NCBI RefSeq assembly: GCF_000016985.1 | Contig: NC_009633.1 | Span: 62,001 to 126,000, forward strand | Direction: 5' to 3' | From: Alkaliphilus metalliredigens QYMF | Lineage (GTDB): Bacteria; Bacillota; Clostridia; Peptostreptococcales; Natronincolaceae | DNA: 64,000 nt | Shown: positions 1 to 9,130 of the stretch, in pieces | Position numbering within the stretch: position 1 is the first letter of the stretch | How the letters are laid out: each line of letters starts with the position of its first letter | Notes under the pieces: model-generated | Database searches by the model: none | What the model was told of the DNA's origin: nothing | The model's input: only the letters and a program-made list of their open reading frames with translations | Made by a program: the position numbers and the translations under genes

Positions 1-329
1 ATGGCTCCTGTCCCCTGAATCATGGCAAAGGCGCCACCTACAATAAGAATAAAGAAAATAATATTAGATGCATCTTGCATGCCCCTATGAACCGAGCTGA
101 ACAAGTGGTCCTCTGTAAAAGAAAAGAATTTTACTGGATTCTGTGGAACACTGGTAAAGGAATCTGCATCAACAACAGTTCTGCCGTTGGGGTCCTCCAC
201 TCTTTGGTATTCTCCTGCAGGCATGATATAAGTTCCAATAAAAGCTAATAAAATAATCATGCAGATAATGACGTAGGTATGAGGCACCTTAAATCGTTTC
301 GTTTTAACTGGATTTGTATCATTACTCAA
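1..329 (-). CDS. YfcC/DcuC-type anaerobic carrier, N-terminal part (runs off the window)
   Basis: Only the first ~109 residues are in the window. I chose the TTG at 327-329 because a GGAGG lies 8 bases upstream. The protein starts with a basic cytoplasmic stretch (KTKRFKVPHTY), then a membrane helix at about residues 15-33 ending in IMPAGEY, an extracytoplasmic stretch, and a second hydrophobic helix at the window edge. Lysine-rich start, VPHTY and PAGEY are typical of the YfcC branch of the C4-dicarboxylate/basic amino acid carriers. The gene is divergent from two amidohydrolase genes, so uptake of an acylated amino acid or peptide is a reasonable inference. Substrate unknown. Confidence 0.75.
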   Translation of the reverse strand, partial: MSNDTNPVKTKRFKVPHTYVIICMIILLAFIGTYIMPAGEYQRVEDPNGRTVVDADSFTSVPQNPVKFFSFTEDHLFSSVHRGMQDASNIIFFILIVGGAFAMIQGTGA

Positions 330-626
330 TTAAACAACCTCCTTCTTAATATGAAAATAGACTGTATCGCCATAAATATAGACAAAATATTTATCTATGT
401 ATCCACCTCCTTGAAAATATATTTCTACTATGTAGGATAAATGCTAAAAATGTAAAGGCATGTATAAAACTATATTCCACATATTCAAAAAAATTCCTGC
501 ATATTTTTTCTGAATTTTCAATGAATAAGTGGGGTATAAATCTTAACAAGATATTTTACAGAGTGCGATTGAGGTGGAACCAGCAAGATGCAGGATGTTC
601 ATCGATTTTTGTCCAAAGGTAATAAA

Positions 627-655
627 TTGAAATAAATGATCTTTAATGGTATGAT
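627..655 (+). promoter_or_regulatory. Predicted sigma-A promoter for the amidohydrolase pair
   Basis: TTGAAA (627-632), a 17-base spacer and TATGAT (650-655) lie 34 bases before the start codon at 690. The rest of the 360-base divergent region (330-689) shows no other element I can name. Confidence 0.6.
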
Positions 656-689
656 ATGTAAAAGATAAATTCATGAGGAGCGTGTTGCT

Positions 690-2081
690 ATGTATGATTT
701 AAAAATTATAAATGGCATAATAATTGACTTTGATACGGGACAGAAGAAGGTTTGTGATATAGGGATAAAAAAAGGCAAAATTGATGCCATAGGCAATTGT
801 CCAGAGGATGCCAAACGTGAAATAGACGCAAGTGGAAAAATAATCGCACCTGGATTTATTGATATTCATATGCATGAAGAAAATCTAAAGGAGGGAGGAG
901 CCAACCCCATTGATATATCCAATAGAATGTTGTTAATGGGTGTAACCACTTGTGTGGCAGGAAACTGTGGGAACAATAGACAAAGCTTAGAAGAATTCAT
1001 CCATTTTATTCACCACAAAGGGATGCCGGTGAACTATCTTTCCTTTATTGGTCATAACTTCCTACGGAATGCGGTGGGAAGCACTGATCGTTATCAAAAA
1101 GCTTCAAAGAATGAAGTAGAAGAAATGCAGAAGTTATTAATAAATGCTGTTGATCAAGGGGCATTAGGAGTCTCCTTTGGATTAGAATATGCACCGGGCA
1201 TAGATTTAGAGGAGGTATTGGACCTCTGTAGCGTGATTGAAGATAGAAAGATGTTGCTTGCAGCTCACTATAGAAAGGACGCAAAGCATAGTATTCCATC
1301 CATAAAAGAAATGATGGAGATTTCAAAGCAAACAGGACATCCTATGCAGATTTCCCATATAGGGAGCTCTTGTGCCTATGGCATGATGACCGAAGGGTTA
1401 GATACCATACAGAAGGGGATCAACCTAGGCTTAGACATTACAGTAGATTGCTATCCCTATGATGCCTTCAGCACTTACATAGGCTCTGCTGTCTTTGATG
1501 AGGGATGCTTTGGGCTGTGGAATAAATCCTATGATGCGATTCTTTTAACTGAGGCCCCCTATAAAGGAATGCGATGTGATGAAGCGCTATTTCATAAAGC
1601 AAGAAAAGAACATCCGGATATGCTGGTAGTGGCCTTTGTGATGAATGAAGAGGAGGTTATACAAGCCATTAAAGCACCCTTTGTTATGGTGGCAAGTGAT
1701 GGTCTATACCGAAAGGGGCAAGGACATCCACGGGGAGCAGGAAGTTTCCCAAGGGTTTTGGGTAAGTATGTAAGAGAAAAACAAGAACTTTCTCTTTTGG
1801 AGGCATTGAAAAAAATGACATTAATGCCGGCCAAACGTTTAGGCCTAGAGAGTAAGGGTGAAATAAAAGAAGGCAAGGACGCTGATATTGTGATCTTTGA
1901 CCAAAATGAGATTTTAGACGGTGCTACATTTGAAGATCCCCAAGCCCTTCCCATAGGAATTGATTATGTGATTCTAAAGGGAGAAGTGGCAGTAGAGAAT
2001 AATATCATTATCAAGGGGGATCTAGGTAAATATATATCTAATCCACTAGAGAAGACTGTCCAAGTGAACTCGCTTTTGTAA
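690..2081 (+). CDS. N-acyl-D-amino-acid deacylase-like amidohydrolase
   Basis: 463 residues, amidohydrolase superfamily. The N-terminal beta domain is followed by the metal-binding motif DIHMHEE (His60 and His62). Further family marks are GNCGNN (about residue 96), AHYRKD, QISHIG, and a C-terminal HPRGAGSFPRVLGKYV block, which is the HPRxxGxFxR signature of D-aminoacylases. The C-terminal segment (GKDADIVIFD) is the usual returning beta domain. It probably hydrolyses an N-acyl or N-carbamoyl D-amino acid in the cytoplasm; the exact substrate is not deducible. RBS GAGGAGCG precedes the ATG. It is followed by an M20 amidohydrolase gene and is divergent from a carrier gene, suggesting a small uptake-and-deacylation unit. 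Confidence 0.82.
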   Translation: MYDLKIINGIIIDFDTGQKKVCDIGIKKGKIDAIGNCPEDAKREIDASGKIIAPGFIDIHMHEENLKEGGANPIDISNRMLLMGVTTCVAGNCGNNRQSLEEFIHFIHHKGMPVNYLSFIGHNFLRNAVGSTDRYQKASKNEVEEMQKLLINAVDQGALGVSFGLEYAPGIDLEEVLDLCSVIEDRKMLLAAHYRKDAKHSIPSIKEMMEISKQTGHPMQISHIGSSCAYGMMTEGLDTIQKGINLGLDITVDCYPYDAFSTYIGSAVFDEGCFGLWNKSYDAILLTEAPYKGMRCDEALFHKARKEHPDMLVVAFVMNEEEVIQAIKAPFVMVASDGLYRKGQGHPRGAGSFPRVLGKYVREKQELSLLEALKKMTLMPAKRLGLESKGEIKEGKDADIVIFDQNEILDGATFEDPQALPIGIDYVILKGEVAVENNIIIKGDLGKYISNPLEKTVQVNSLL

Positions 2082-2184
2082 GCTGAAACAGTCAAGATAA
2101 AAGCCCCATCGATGCTAAGGAGTAGAGATAGAGGCTGATACAGTGAAAAGAAAATCATAAAAAGAGTAAAAGGGAGATGAAGTG

Positions 2185-3354
2185 ATGCGACAGATAGCAG
2201 AAAAGTTGACCCATGGCATAAAGGAAGAGTTGATACAGTTAAGTGAATATATATTCAACAACCCTGAATTAGGCTATGAAGAATTTAAAGCCTGCGAAGC
2301 CCACGTGAAACTGTTAAAAAGGCATGGTTTTGTAGTAGAAGAGGGTTTTTTAGATATCAAAACAGCATTTAAAGCTGTATATGATAGTGGGATACCAGGA
2401 CCAGTCGTGGCTTTTTTATCGGAGTATGATGCCTTACCAGGAATGGGTCATGGATGCGGTCATAATTTATTAGGAGCCACCACCACAGGTGCTGGAATTA
2501 CAGTGAGTAAGTTAATGAAGGAAATGGGATTAAGAGGAAAGGTAATGGTATTTGGAACTCCTGCGGAGGAAACAAGTGGCGCTAAAGTACAGATGACAAA
2601 TGAAGGTGCCTTTGAAGATGTGGACGTTGCAATGCAGGCACACCCAGCTAGTCAACACATGAAAAGCGGGAAGTCCTTAGCCCTAGAGGCAATACAGTTT
2701 ACTTTTACAGGCAAGTCAGCCCATGCTGCAGCTTCTCCAGAAGAAGGGATTAATGCCTTAGATGCTGCCATCAATACCTTTGTGAGTATTAATGCCCTAA
2801 GACAGCATATTCTTCCCAGTGCAAGGATTCATGGGATTATATCTGAGGGAGGCAAGGCAGCCAACATTGTTCCTGACTTAGCCATTGCACAATTTTATGT
2901 TAGGGCGACGACAAAAACCTATCTCCAGGAATTGGTGGAGAAGGTAAAAAATTGTGCCAGAGCAGGGGCCATGGCAGCAGGCGCAAAGGTAGAATTTTAT
3001 AATTACGAGGCATCCTATGATAACTTAGTGACAAATGAAACATTATCAGAGGCCTATTCCAGACGGTTAATGGAAGTTGGGGTAGAAAAAATAGAAGGAG
3101 CTAAAAAAGGTTATGGTTCGCTAGATTTAGGAAATATAAGCCATGTAGGGCCTACGATTCATCCTTATTTTCGAATATGTGAAGAAAATATTCCAGCACA
3201 TACCAAGGCGTTTGCAGCAGCCACCCAAACACCCTTTGCCTATGAATCCATGGTGAAGACAATAAATGCCCTTGCATTAACAGCGACAGATGTGTTAGAG
3301 GATGAAAAATTATTGAAAAAAATTAAAGAAGAATTTCAAAAGGCAGAGAAGTAA
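2185..3354 (+). CDS. M20 family amidohydrolase (AbgB/IAA-amino acid hydrolase-like)
   Basis: 389 residues. Metal-binding motifs of M20 dipeptidase-like amidohydrolases are present: EYDALPGMGHGCGHNLLGA near residues 90-105, GTPAEETSGAK, MQAHPASQH, and a dimerisation (lid) domain beginning at GKSAHAAASPEEG. The family cleaves N-acyl amino acids or aminoacyl conjugates such as p-aminobenzoyl-glutamate. An AGGGAGATGA ribosome site precedes overlapping GTG (2182) and ATG (2185) codons; I use the ATG. The gene lies 100 bases after the D-aminoacylase-like gene, and the hairpin terminator at 3366-3409 ends the unit. Substrate unknown. Confidence 0.82.
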   Translation: MRQIAEKLTHGIKEELIQLSEYIFNNPELGYEEFKACEAHVKLLKRHGFVVEEGFLDIKTAFKAVYDSGIPGPVVAFLSEYDALPGMGHGCGHNLLGATTTGAGITVSKLMKEMGLRGKVMVFGTPAEETSGAKVQMTNEGAFEDVDVAMQAHPASQHMKSGKSLALEAIQFTFTGKSAHAAASPEEGINALDAAINTFVSINALRQHILPSARIHGIISEGGKAANIVPDLAIAQFYVRATTKTYLQELVEKVKNCARAGAMAAGAKVEFYNYEASYDNLVTNETLSEAYSRRLMEVGVEKIEGAKKGYGSLDLGNISHVGPTIHPYFRICEENIPAHTKAFAAATQTPFAYESMVKTINALALTATDVLEDEKLLKKIKEEFQKAEK

Positions 3355-3365
3355 GGACAATAGAT

Positions 3366-3409
3366 AAAAAGTAATCATCTACCCATTGGTAGCGGATTAC
3401 TTTTTTTTT
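3366..3409 (+). terminator. Intrinsic terminator after the amidohydrolase pair
   Basis: Stem AAAAGTAATC / GATTACTTTT with an inner CTACC-CATT-GGTAG hairpin, followed by a run of nine T. Confidence 0.88.
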
Positions 3410-3575
3410 GAAACCAGCAGTGAATGCTTTTTTTCTGTAGGGCACATGAGAATAAGGGAGAAGTGTGATTTTTTTTGTCATAAAAAAGGGAAATAGCCAT
3501 TTTTGTTGAATAGTAGAAAATATGGAAAACATAGAAAATTCAATTATTAATCAAACAATCGGGGGATGAAGGGCG

Positions 3576-5054
3576 ATGTTAATGGGAAAAAATAAAGAGA
3601 TCAAAAAGGTAACATCAAAGCTAGTAGATATTTCTAAAGGAGATTTAACCTCTAAAATAGATGTCAAGTCCCAGGGGACGATTAGAGAGTTAGGAGAATC
3701 GATTAATCAGGTTTTATTTCGAGTGAGAAACTTAGTGGGGAAAGTATCTTCATCCAATGAAAAAACCTTGAACTTTGCTAAGGATTTAGAGGGGAATGCA
3801 AGGTATATCTACGATGCTTCCCAAGATGTAGCTACAGCCATTACAGATATTGCTTCCGAGGCTTCCATACAAAGTGAAGCGGTGGCCAATGTCAAGGGTT
3901 ATACAGATAGAATTGAAAAGGATATATTAAATATATTAGACGAAGCTGCTAAAACACAAAATGTATCAGAGGAAATGATTAAAACGGTTCAAAATGGCGT
4001 AGGGGGTTTTGAGAAGGTTGTGGAAATGCTACATAGAAATGCCAACTGGAGTATTGATTTATCTCAAAAGATTCAAGTATTAAAAACAGAGGCGGAAAAG
4101 GTGCAAAGCATCACATCAGTAGTGACCGATATCAGTAATCACACAAACCTACTGGCATTAAACGCATCTATTGAAGCAGCAAGGGCTGGTGATTCAGGAA
4201 GGGGATTTGCTGTTGTGGCCAATGAGGTGAGGAACCTGGCTGAACAATCCACCAATTCAGCTAAAGAAATTGAGGGAATTACCACAAGTATTGTGAAAAA
4301 GATAAAGGACATGACTGAAGAGATTGAGCTAGAAACAGTTAAAGTGAAAAATGATATCAGGATAGCCGATGAAAGTAAGGTACAATTACACAGTATTATA
4401 GAAGTGACTGAAAGTACCTCTCAAGGAATCGATAATATTGTTTTTTTAGCCCAGGATGAATCAAAATTGGTCCACGAATTAAATAGAGCCATTGAAGAAA
4501 TTGCCCTTGCTACTGAAAAGGCTGCGGCTTTTTCCCAGGAGGCAGCTGCATCAACAGAAGAGCAAACAGCCTCAGTTCAAGTTATTTTTGAATCCATTAA
4601 AAAATTGGGTGTCATGGCAAAGGAAGTACATGAAATTGTTGATGGATTTGTACAGAAGTTTACAATGGATGAAGAGATAAAGAAATTACTTGATCGAGGA
4701 ATTAAAATTTTAGAAGAAATAACCAATAATAATGACCTAGAGGAACTAAGTCAAGAAAAGCTAAGAGGGTTATTTGGTGAAGTTCTTAATAAAAATGTAT
4801 ATTTTGAATTACTTAGTATACTCGATGACAGCGGCGAGAGCAAAGCAGTTGTATTAAGAGGTTCAAATGAAAAACTTTCTGGAAATGCTTCCCATCGCCC
4901 TTATTTTCAGCAGGCCATACAAGGGTCAACATTTATATCAGAACCCTATATCTCCTTATTTTCTAACACCTACTGTGTCACATTAGCCTTACCATTCCGT
5001 GATGAACAAGGAAAAATAGTCGGGATTGTAATGGGAGATGTATCAATTGGATAA
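3576..5054 (+). CDS. Soluble methyl-accepting chemotaxis protein with C-terminal sensor-like domain
   Basis: 492 residues with no signal peptide or membrane helix. Residues ~10-55 look like a HAMP remnant ([15 protein letters not shown]). A long coiled-coil signalling domain follows, with the receptor hairpin tip [30 protein letters not shown] visible at about residues 192-222 in shortened form. After about residue 365 the chain leaves the coiled coil and ends in a compact domain with [19 protein letters not shown] and [14 protein letters not shown], which resembles the membrane-distal half of a Cache/PDC sensor. It should couple to CheA/CheW from the cytoplasm. Ligand unknown. An in-frame ATG at 3582 is an alternative start. 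Single gene between two terminators. Confidence 0.85.
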   Translation: MLMGKNKEIKKVTSKLVDISKGDLTSKIDVKSQGTIRELGESINQVLFRVRNLVGKVSSSNEKTLNFAKDLEGNARYIYDASQDVATAITDIASEASIQSEAVANVKGYTDRIEKDILNILDEAAKTQNVSEEMIKTVQNGVGGFEKVVEMLHRNANWSIDLSQKIQVLKTEAEKVQSITSVVTDISNHTNLLALNASIEAARAGDSGRGFAVVANEVRNLAEQSTNSAKEIEGITTSIVKKIKDMTEEIELETVKVKNDIRIADESKVQLHSIIEVTESTSQGIDNIVFLAQDESKLVHELNRAIEEIALATEKAAAFSQEAAASTEEQTASVQVIFESIKKLGVMAKEVHEIVDGFVQKFTMDEEIKKLLDRGIKILEEITNNNDLEELSQEKLRGLFGEVLNKNVYFELLSILDDSGESKAVVLRGSNEKLSGNASHRPYFQQAIQGSTFISEPYISLFSNTYCVTLALPFRDEQGKIVGIVMGDVSIG

Positions 5055-5086
5055 AATGAGAGGGACAGATCAACTGTCCCTCATTT
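5053..5086 (+). terminator. Hairpin after the chemotaxis receptor gene
   Basis: AAATGAGAGGGACAG / CTGTCCCTCATTT stem with a small bulge and the loop ATCAA. It starts at the stop codon. The T run is short. Confidence 0.6.
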
Positions 5087-5096
5087 AGGGGCTTTA

Positions 5097-5115
5097 CATA
5101 CCCCTAGAGGGTATG
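5097..5115. promoter_or_regulatory. CsoR-type copper operator
   Basis: Perfect inverted repeat CATACCC-CTAGA-GGGTATG, 36 bases before csoR. This matches the general form of CsoR sites (ATACCCC..GGGGTAT) known from copper operons of Firmicutes. It suggests autoregulation of the csoR-copZ pair by copper. Confidence 0.78.
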
Positions 5116-5151
5116 GTATGTTATAGGTAGAAGCTAGGAAGGGGTGAGATA

Positions 5152-5490
5152 GTGGAGAATATAAATAGTGATAAGATATTAGAAGACCTAAGTATTGATA
5201 ACCAAGAACCCAAAAAACCAAGTAAACAATCCCAGGCAACTCAAAAATCCATCATTAGTCGGTTGAATCGAATAGAGGGACAAATCAGAGGAATTAAGAG
5301 CATGATAGAAAAGGGAACCTACTGCGATGATGTTATCAATCAAATAGAAGCATCTCGCTCAGCCCTAAGCTCAATTGAAATTTTATTATTAGAGAGTCAT
5401 TTTAAGCACTGTGTAGTGGAGCAAATAAAAAGTGGAGATGAAGGCGTCGTAGAAGAAATACTTAAAACCATTAAAAAATTAACTAAGTAA
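5152..5490 (+). CDS. csoR: CsoR copper-sensing transcriptional repressor
   Basis: 112 residues, all-helical CsoR/RcnR family (DUF156). The Cu(I) ligand set is conserved: Cys58 in GTYCDD, then His83 and Cys87 in ESHFKHC, i.e. the C-H-C pattern with four residues between His and Cys. The first ~30 residues (NQEPKKPSKQSQ) are an extra polar tail. GTG start with GGAAGGGGTGAG upstream. The operator at 5097-5115 and the copZ gene 90 bases downstream support control of copper homeostasis: apo-CsoR represses and Cu(I) binding releases DNA. No CopA ATPase is in the window. Confidence 0.9.
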   Translation: MENINSDKILEDLSIDNQEPKKPSKQSQATQKSIISRLNRIEGQIRGIKSMIEKGTYCDDVINQIEASRSALSSIEILLLESHFKHCVVEQIKSGDEGVVEEILKTIKKLTK

Positions 5491-5580
5491 CAAAGTATCC
5501 CATAAATAAAAGTTATCGAACACTAAGCAGGGAAGGTTATATTTTACATCAACACAATTCAATATAAGGAGGAAAAAAGT

Positions 5581-5796
5581 ATGCAGAAAAAGATTTTCAT
5601 AGAAGGAATGACCTGTGGTCATTGTGTAGGGCATGTAAAAAGAGGATTAGAGGAAGTGACCGGTGTGAATGAAGTAAAGGTAGACCTAGAAGAAAAGAAT
5701 GCGGTTGTGGACTTACAAGAAATAGTAACAGAAGAGAGCTTGAAGTCAGCTATTGAAGAAGCAGGGTATAAAGTCGTTAAAATAGAAAGTATATAA
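5581..5796 (+). CDS. copZ: Copper chaperone / heavy-metal-associated domain protein
   Basis: 71 residues, a single HMA domain with the metal site MTCGHC (Cys12, Cys15) and the usual beta-alpha-beta-beta-alpha-beta layout ending AGYKVV. Proteins of this size bind Cu(I) and hand it to a P-type ATPase. RBS AAGGAGG lies upstream. Its place after csoR supports copper rather than mercury or another soft metal. The partner ATPase must be elsewhere. Confidence 0.88.
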   Translation: MQKKIFIEGMTCGHCVGHVKRGLEEVTGVNEVKVDLEEKNAVVDLQEIVTEESLKSAIEEAGYKVVKIESI

Positions 5797-5804
5797 TGAA
5801 GACA

Positions 5805-5845
5805 AAAAAACAAGGGATGCTTAAATCACATCTCTTGTTTTTGTA
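5805..5845 (+). terminator. Intrinsic terminator between copZ and mltG
   Basis: AAACAAGGGATG / CATCTCTTGTTT stem followed by TTTTG. The preceding A run means it could also work for the convergent mltG transcript. Confidence 0.8.
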
Positions 5846-5920
5846 TTTTCTACTTCAACATTAAAGTATTGCCGTAAGAATGCTACTGAAATATAACTAA
5901 CTCCCTCATAAATAAAGAAT

Positions 5921-6937
5921 TTAATTTTGGTTAATTCTGCGACGATAAGCATCTACATGCTTAAGATGCTCTTGGTAGGTTTCACTAAACACATGGCCGC
6001 CCTCACCTAAAACATAATAAAGATAAGAATGGTCCTCGGGGTAAAGGGTGGCATGGATAGAGGCCTTGCTTGGTGCAGCAATGGGACCAGGTGGTATCCC
6101 TGTATTCATATAGGTGTTAAATGGATTGGGGGTCTCAAGGTCAGCATAAAGAACACGATTTCGATGTTCCTTGCCTTCCCCCAAGCCATAAATGACAGTG
6201 GCATCAATCTGTAGGGACATTCTGATCCCCAGGCGATTGAAAATCACACCACTAACCGTGGCCCGCTCTTCATCATGATAAGCTTCACGTTCAATGATGG
6301 ACGCAATTGTCAGCACCTCATGAAGGCTCAGGCCCAGCTCCTCTGCCCGTTTAATATACTCCTCAGAAAAGAACGCGTCTATAGGTGATACGAGAGAGTG
6401 AACAATGGCCTTCATATCCTGGTTTTTCTTAAGATGATAGGTATCGGGATAGAGGTATCCTTCCATTTCAAAGTAGAGCTCACTGGTATCAAAAGAGTAG
6501 TCACGGGATTTAAAGTAATCCTGTGTAGCCTTGATAAATTCTTCAGCTAAACCAAATCCAAGAGATTCAACCCGCTGGGCAATCTCGTATAGGGTAAATC
6601 CTTCTGGTATTGTCATAATAACAGGTTGTTCAGGTACCCCTTTTTGTAATAGGGTAAAGATCTCCTCTAGATCAGTATCTGGTGAGAATGTATAGGCTCC
6701 AGGTCTAATATTACGATCTGCTTGAGATATTTTACCTTGATAACGAAACCAAAGCCTACTTCGAATCACGCCCTCATCATAGAGGCGTTCCGATACCTGA
6801 TACAGGGAAGCTCCCTGTGGAATTGTGATTTCAACATCCTGTGTATTAGCAGCCATAGATAAGTAAGACGGCAGGAAAAACAAAGAGACCAGTCCTAGCA
6901 AAAGGACGATACATAAGGTACATATCCATTTTTTCAA
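5921..6937 (-). CDS. mltG: Endolytic transglycosylase MltG (YceG-like)
   Basis: 338 residues. An N-terminal membrane helix (residues 5-27) is followed by a LysM-like segment (VEITIPQGASLYQVSERL) and the YceG catalytic domain. The catalytic glutamate is Glu216 in IASIIEREA; the downstream motif GLRMSLQIDATVIYG is seen here as GIRMSLQIDATVIYG. The enzyme cleaves nascent peptidoglycan glycan strands in the membrane. The start is TTG at 6935-6937 with GGGGG about 8 bases upstream. Monocistronic, converging with copZ. Confidence 0.92.
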   Translation of the reverse strand: MKKWICTLCIVLLLGLVSLFFLPSYLSMAANTQDVEITIPQGASLYQVSERLYDEGVIRSRLWFRYQGKISQADRNIRPGAYTFSPDTDLEEIFTLLQKGVPEQPVIMTIPEGFTLYEIAQRVESLGFGLAEEFIKATQDYFKSRDYSFDTSELYFEMEGYLYPDTYHLKKNQDMKAIVHSLVSPIDAFFSEEYIKRAEELGLSLHEVLTIASIIEREAYHDEERATVSGVIFNRLGIRMSLQIDATVIYGLGEGKEHRNRVLYADLETPNPFNTYMNTGIPPGPIAAPSKASIHATLYPEDHSYLYYVLGEGGHVFSETYQEHLKHVDAYRRRINQN

Positions 6938-7262
6938 TTTAAAACCCCCAATAATTCAAGCTACATTTTTCTACAATATATATAATAGTGTATCATTTTA
7001 TTGCAATGTTTGCATTACTATAATTTTCTATTAGGAATATAATAATAGTGGCGTTTAAAATATAATAACACTGAATACAGAGAGGGCGTTTACCTTCCTT
7101 CGGAGATAAGCAAACTGTTGACGAGGATACATTATGAAATAAAGTGCTATTATCCTTAACAAGCCAGAAAATAAGAGGAATTTTGAAATAAATATAGAAA
7201 CCAGATAAATGAGACTAGAGGGCATTTTGGCCATAAAACCAGCATGAAAGGGAGTTGAAAAT
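6938..7262. other. 325-base divergent intergenic region
   Basis: Lies between mltG and the ThiF-like gene. It holds the RBS AAAGGGAG of the right-hand gene and a small TCCTTCGGA hairpin around 7096-7105. I see no riboswitch class I can name. Confidence 0.5.
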
Positions 7263-8279
7263 ATGGAAACAAGATATGAAAAACAAATAAACTTTAGTGG
7301 TATTGGATCAGAAGGACAACAGCTTCTACAAAAGGCAAGTGTGTTGATTATAGGATGTGGTGCATTAGGAACCGTTGTTGCCAATAGTCTAGTCAGGACC
7401 GGAGTAGGGCATGTGAAGATCGTTGATCGGGATTTTGTTGAAACAGGCAACCTACACAGACAAATTTTATTTGATGAAGAGGATGCTGCAGAAGGCATGC
7501 CTAAAGCTGAAGCGGCTAAGAAAAAGCTTGGAAAAATGAATTCAACCATTAGAATCGAAACACTGGTAGCGGATGTGAATAGTATTACCATTTCTCAAAT
7601 GATTTCTAATGTTGATCTAATCATAGATTGCACAGATAATTTTAAAACAAGATATTTAATTAATGATGTGGCATTTAAAGAGAACATTCCTTGGATTTAT
7701 GGTGGGGTGATTGGAAGTTCAGGGGTATTACAGAGCTTTATTCCCGGAGAAACAGCTTGTTTAAGATGTATGATGGCAGAGCCACCACCTACAGGATCTC
7801 TGCCCACTTGCGATACTGCAGGGGTGATTAACACCATTACTGGAATCATCGGATCATTACAAGCCAATGAAGCAATCAAATATGTCACAAATCAAGTAGA
7901 GAAAATGAAAAAGGAAATGCTATATCTTGACTTGTGGGATAATACTGTTGAATCAATAGAGATACAAACAAATATAGACTGCCCCTGCTGCCAAAAAAGA
8001 TCCTTTATATTTTTAGAAAACAAGTTCCCGGAAGCAGTGCATATTTGTGGAAACAACAGCGTTCAAGTCATGCCTTTTACCAATAAAAAAGTAAACCTAG
8101 ACCAATTAGCCATAAGGTTACAGGAGGCAAATATTCAAGTCAAACGGACGCCATTCCTATTAAATATAAAAACCGATGCTCATGAAATAACGGTTTTTCC
8201 GGATGGGAGGGCCATCATCAAACAGGTGAGTAATGTGAATGAAGCTAAAAGTATCTATGCTAAATATATAGGGTATTAA
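7263..8279 (+). CDS. ThiF/MoeB/HesA-family adenylyltransferase (E1-like)
   Basis: 338 residues. The Rossmann ATP site GCGALGTVVANSLVR begins at residue 31. Family residues DRDFVETGNLHRQ and DCTDNFKTRYLIND, and two zinc-binding cysteine pairs (CLRCM and CPCC), follow. Such enzymes adenylate the C-terminal Gly-Gly of ThiS, MoaD or similar sulfur carriers. After about residue 245 there is a ~90-residue tail not found in plain ThiF, with PEAVHICGNNSVQVMP resembling a HesB/MoeB-associated or carrier-like domain. No thi or moa gene is adjacent. The damaged thiS-like start at 14370 is 6 kb away, so the partner is uncertain. Confidence 0.82.
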   Translation: METRYEKQINFSGIGSEGQQLLQKASVLIIGCGALGTVVANSLVRTGVGHVKIVDRDFVETGNLHRQILFDEEDAAEGMPKAEAAKKKLGKMNSTIRIETLVADVNSITISQMISNVDLIIDCTDNFKTRYLINDVAFKENIPWIYGGVIGSSGVLQSFIPGETACLRCMMAEPPPTGSLPTCDTAGVINTITGIIGSLQANEAIKYVTNQVEKMKKEMLYLDLWDNTVESIEIQTNIDCPCCQKRSFIFLENKFPEAVHICGNNSVQVMPFTNKKVNLDQLAIRLQEANIQVKRTPFLLNIKTDAHEITVFPDGRAIIKQVSNVNEAKSIYAKYIGY

Positions 8280-8357
8280 TATGGAATAGGAAGTCAAGGA
8301 TTCTACCTATAATGGGCTTGTGTTAATCTGTATATTTATATAGAATAAGAATTAATT

Positions 8358-8378
8358 AAGAGAGGGATTAACTCTCTT
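8358..8378 (+). terminator. Possible weak terminator
   Basis: AAGAGAG / CTCTCTT hairpin with a seven-base loop after the ThiF-like gene. The following T run is only three bases. Confidence 0.35.
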
Positions 8379-8431
8379 TGATTATTGAAGAAACGAATTT
8401 AGAGGATAGAGTAAAGAAAGGATTCTGAGAA

Positions 8432-9064
8432 GTGAATAAGAAAAAGTCATTCATTAAAATAGTAGCGATTGTCATCATACTAGGGATCGTATACACATTG
8501 AATAACCAAGGCTTATTTGGCGTATCCCTTGATGTGGATAGGATACAAAAATTTGTACAGGACGCAGGGGTTTGGGGAGTGTTAGTCTATATTTTAATTA
8601 ACACAATTAGGCCCTTTTTATTTATCCCTACAGCAGCTCTTTTTATTACTGGAGGTATTATTTTTGGAGCTGTACAGGGTAGTATTTATAACTTAATTGG
8701 ATTAATCTGTGCATGTAGCCTAGCCTATTTCGTCGCCCGTAAGTTCGAAGGCCCCTTTAGAAAACTTGTAGGAGAAAAGTACGTAAGCAAACTATATGGA
8801 GTTGAAGGAAGAAAGGCAGTGAAGGCACTGTTTATTATGCGGGTAACACCTGGATTCCCCATTGATCCCATTAGCTTTGGGGCAGGGCTAGTAAATATGA
8901 ACTATCGTAAATTTTTTCTGGGAACACTTTTAGGAATTGCACCTAAAGCCATCATTTATACTTTTTTGGGGGACCAAATTGATAATTTGTATTCAGTACA
9001 AACCATGGTGGCCTTGGGTATTTTAGTTTTACTGGCCACAACTTCGTATTTTGTTGATGTATAA
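8432..9064 (+). CDS. TVP38/TMEM64 (DedA-like) family membrane protein
   Basis: 210 residues with about six hydrophobic segments. The family core is visible: a re-entrant region PFLFIPTAALFITGG, then FGAVQGSIYNLIG, the polar loop FVARKFEGPFRK, and the motif RVTPGFPIDPISFGAGL. These are VTT-domain proteins of the inner membrane, implicated in lipid translocation or membrane homeostasis. GTG start, RBS AAAGGATTC. The gene stands alone. The substrate cannot be deduced. Confidence 0.83.
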   Translation: MNKKKSFIKIVAIVIILGIVYTLNNQGLFGVSLDVDRIQKFVQDAGVWGVLVYILINTIRPFLFIPTAALFITGGIIFGAVQGSIYNLIGLICACSLAYFVARKFEGPFRKLVGEKYVSKLYGVEGRKAVKALFIMRVTPGFPIDPISFGAGLVNMNYRKFFLGTLLGIAPKAIIYTFLGDQIDNLYSVQTMVALGILVLLATTSYFVDV

Positions 9065-9096
9065 AAAGTATAAAGCGTTCCGATTATATGAAAAGT

Positions 9097-9130
9097 CATG
9101 AGATACTGCTATTCACAGAAGTATCTCATG
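9097..9130. terminator. Hairpin shared by convergent genes
   Basis: Perfect 11-bp stem CATGAGATACT / AGTATCTCATG. It covers the last codons and stop of ahbB and lies just after the TVP38-family gene. Short T runs on both sides suggest a bidirectional terminator. Confidence 0.6.
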
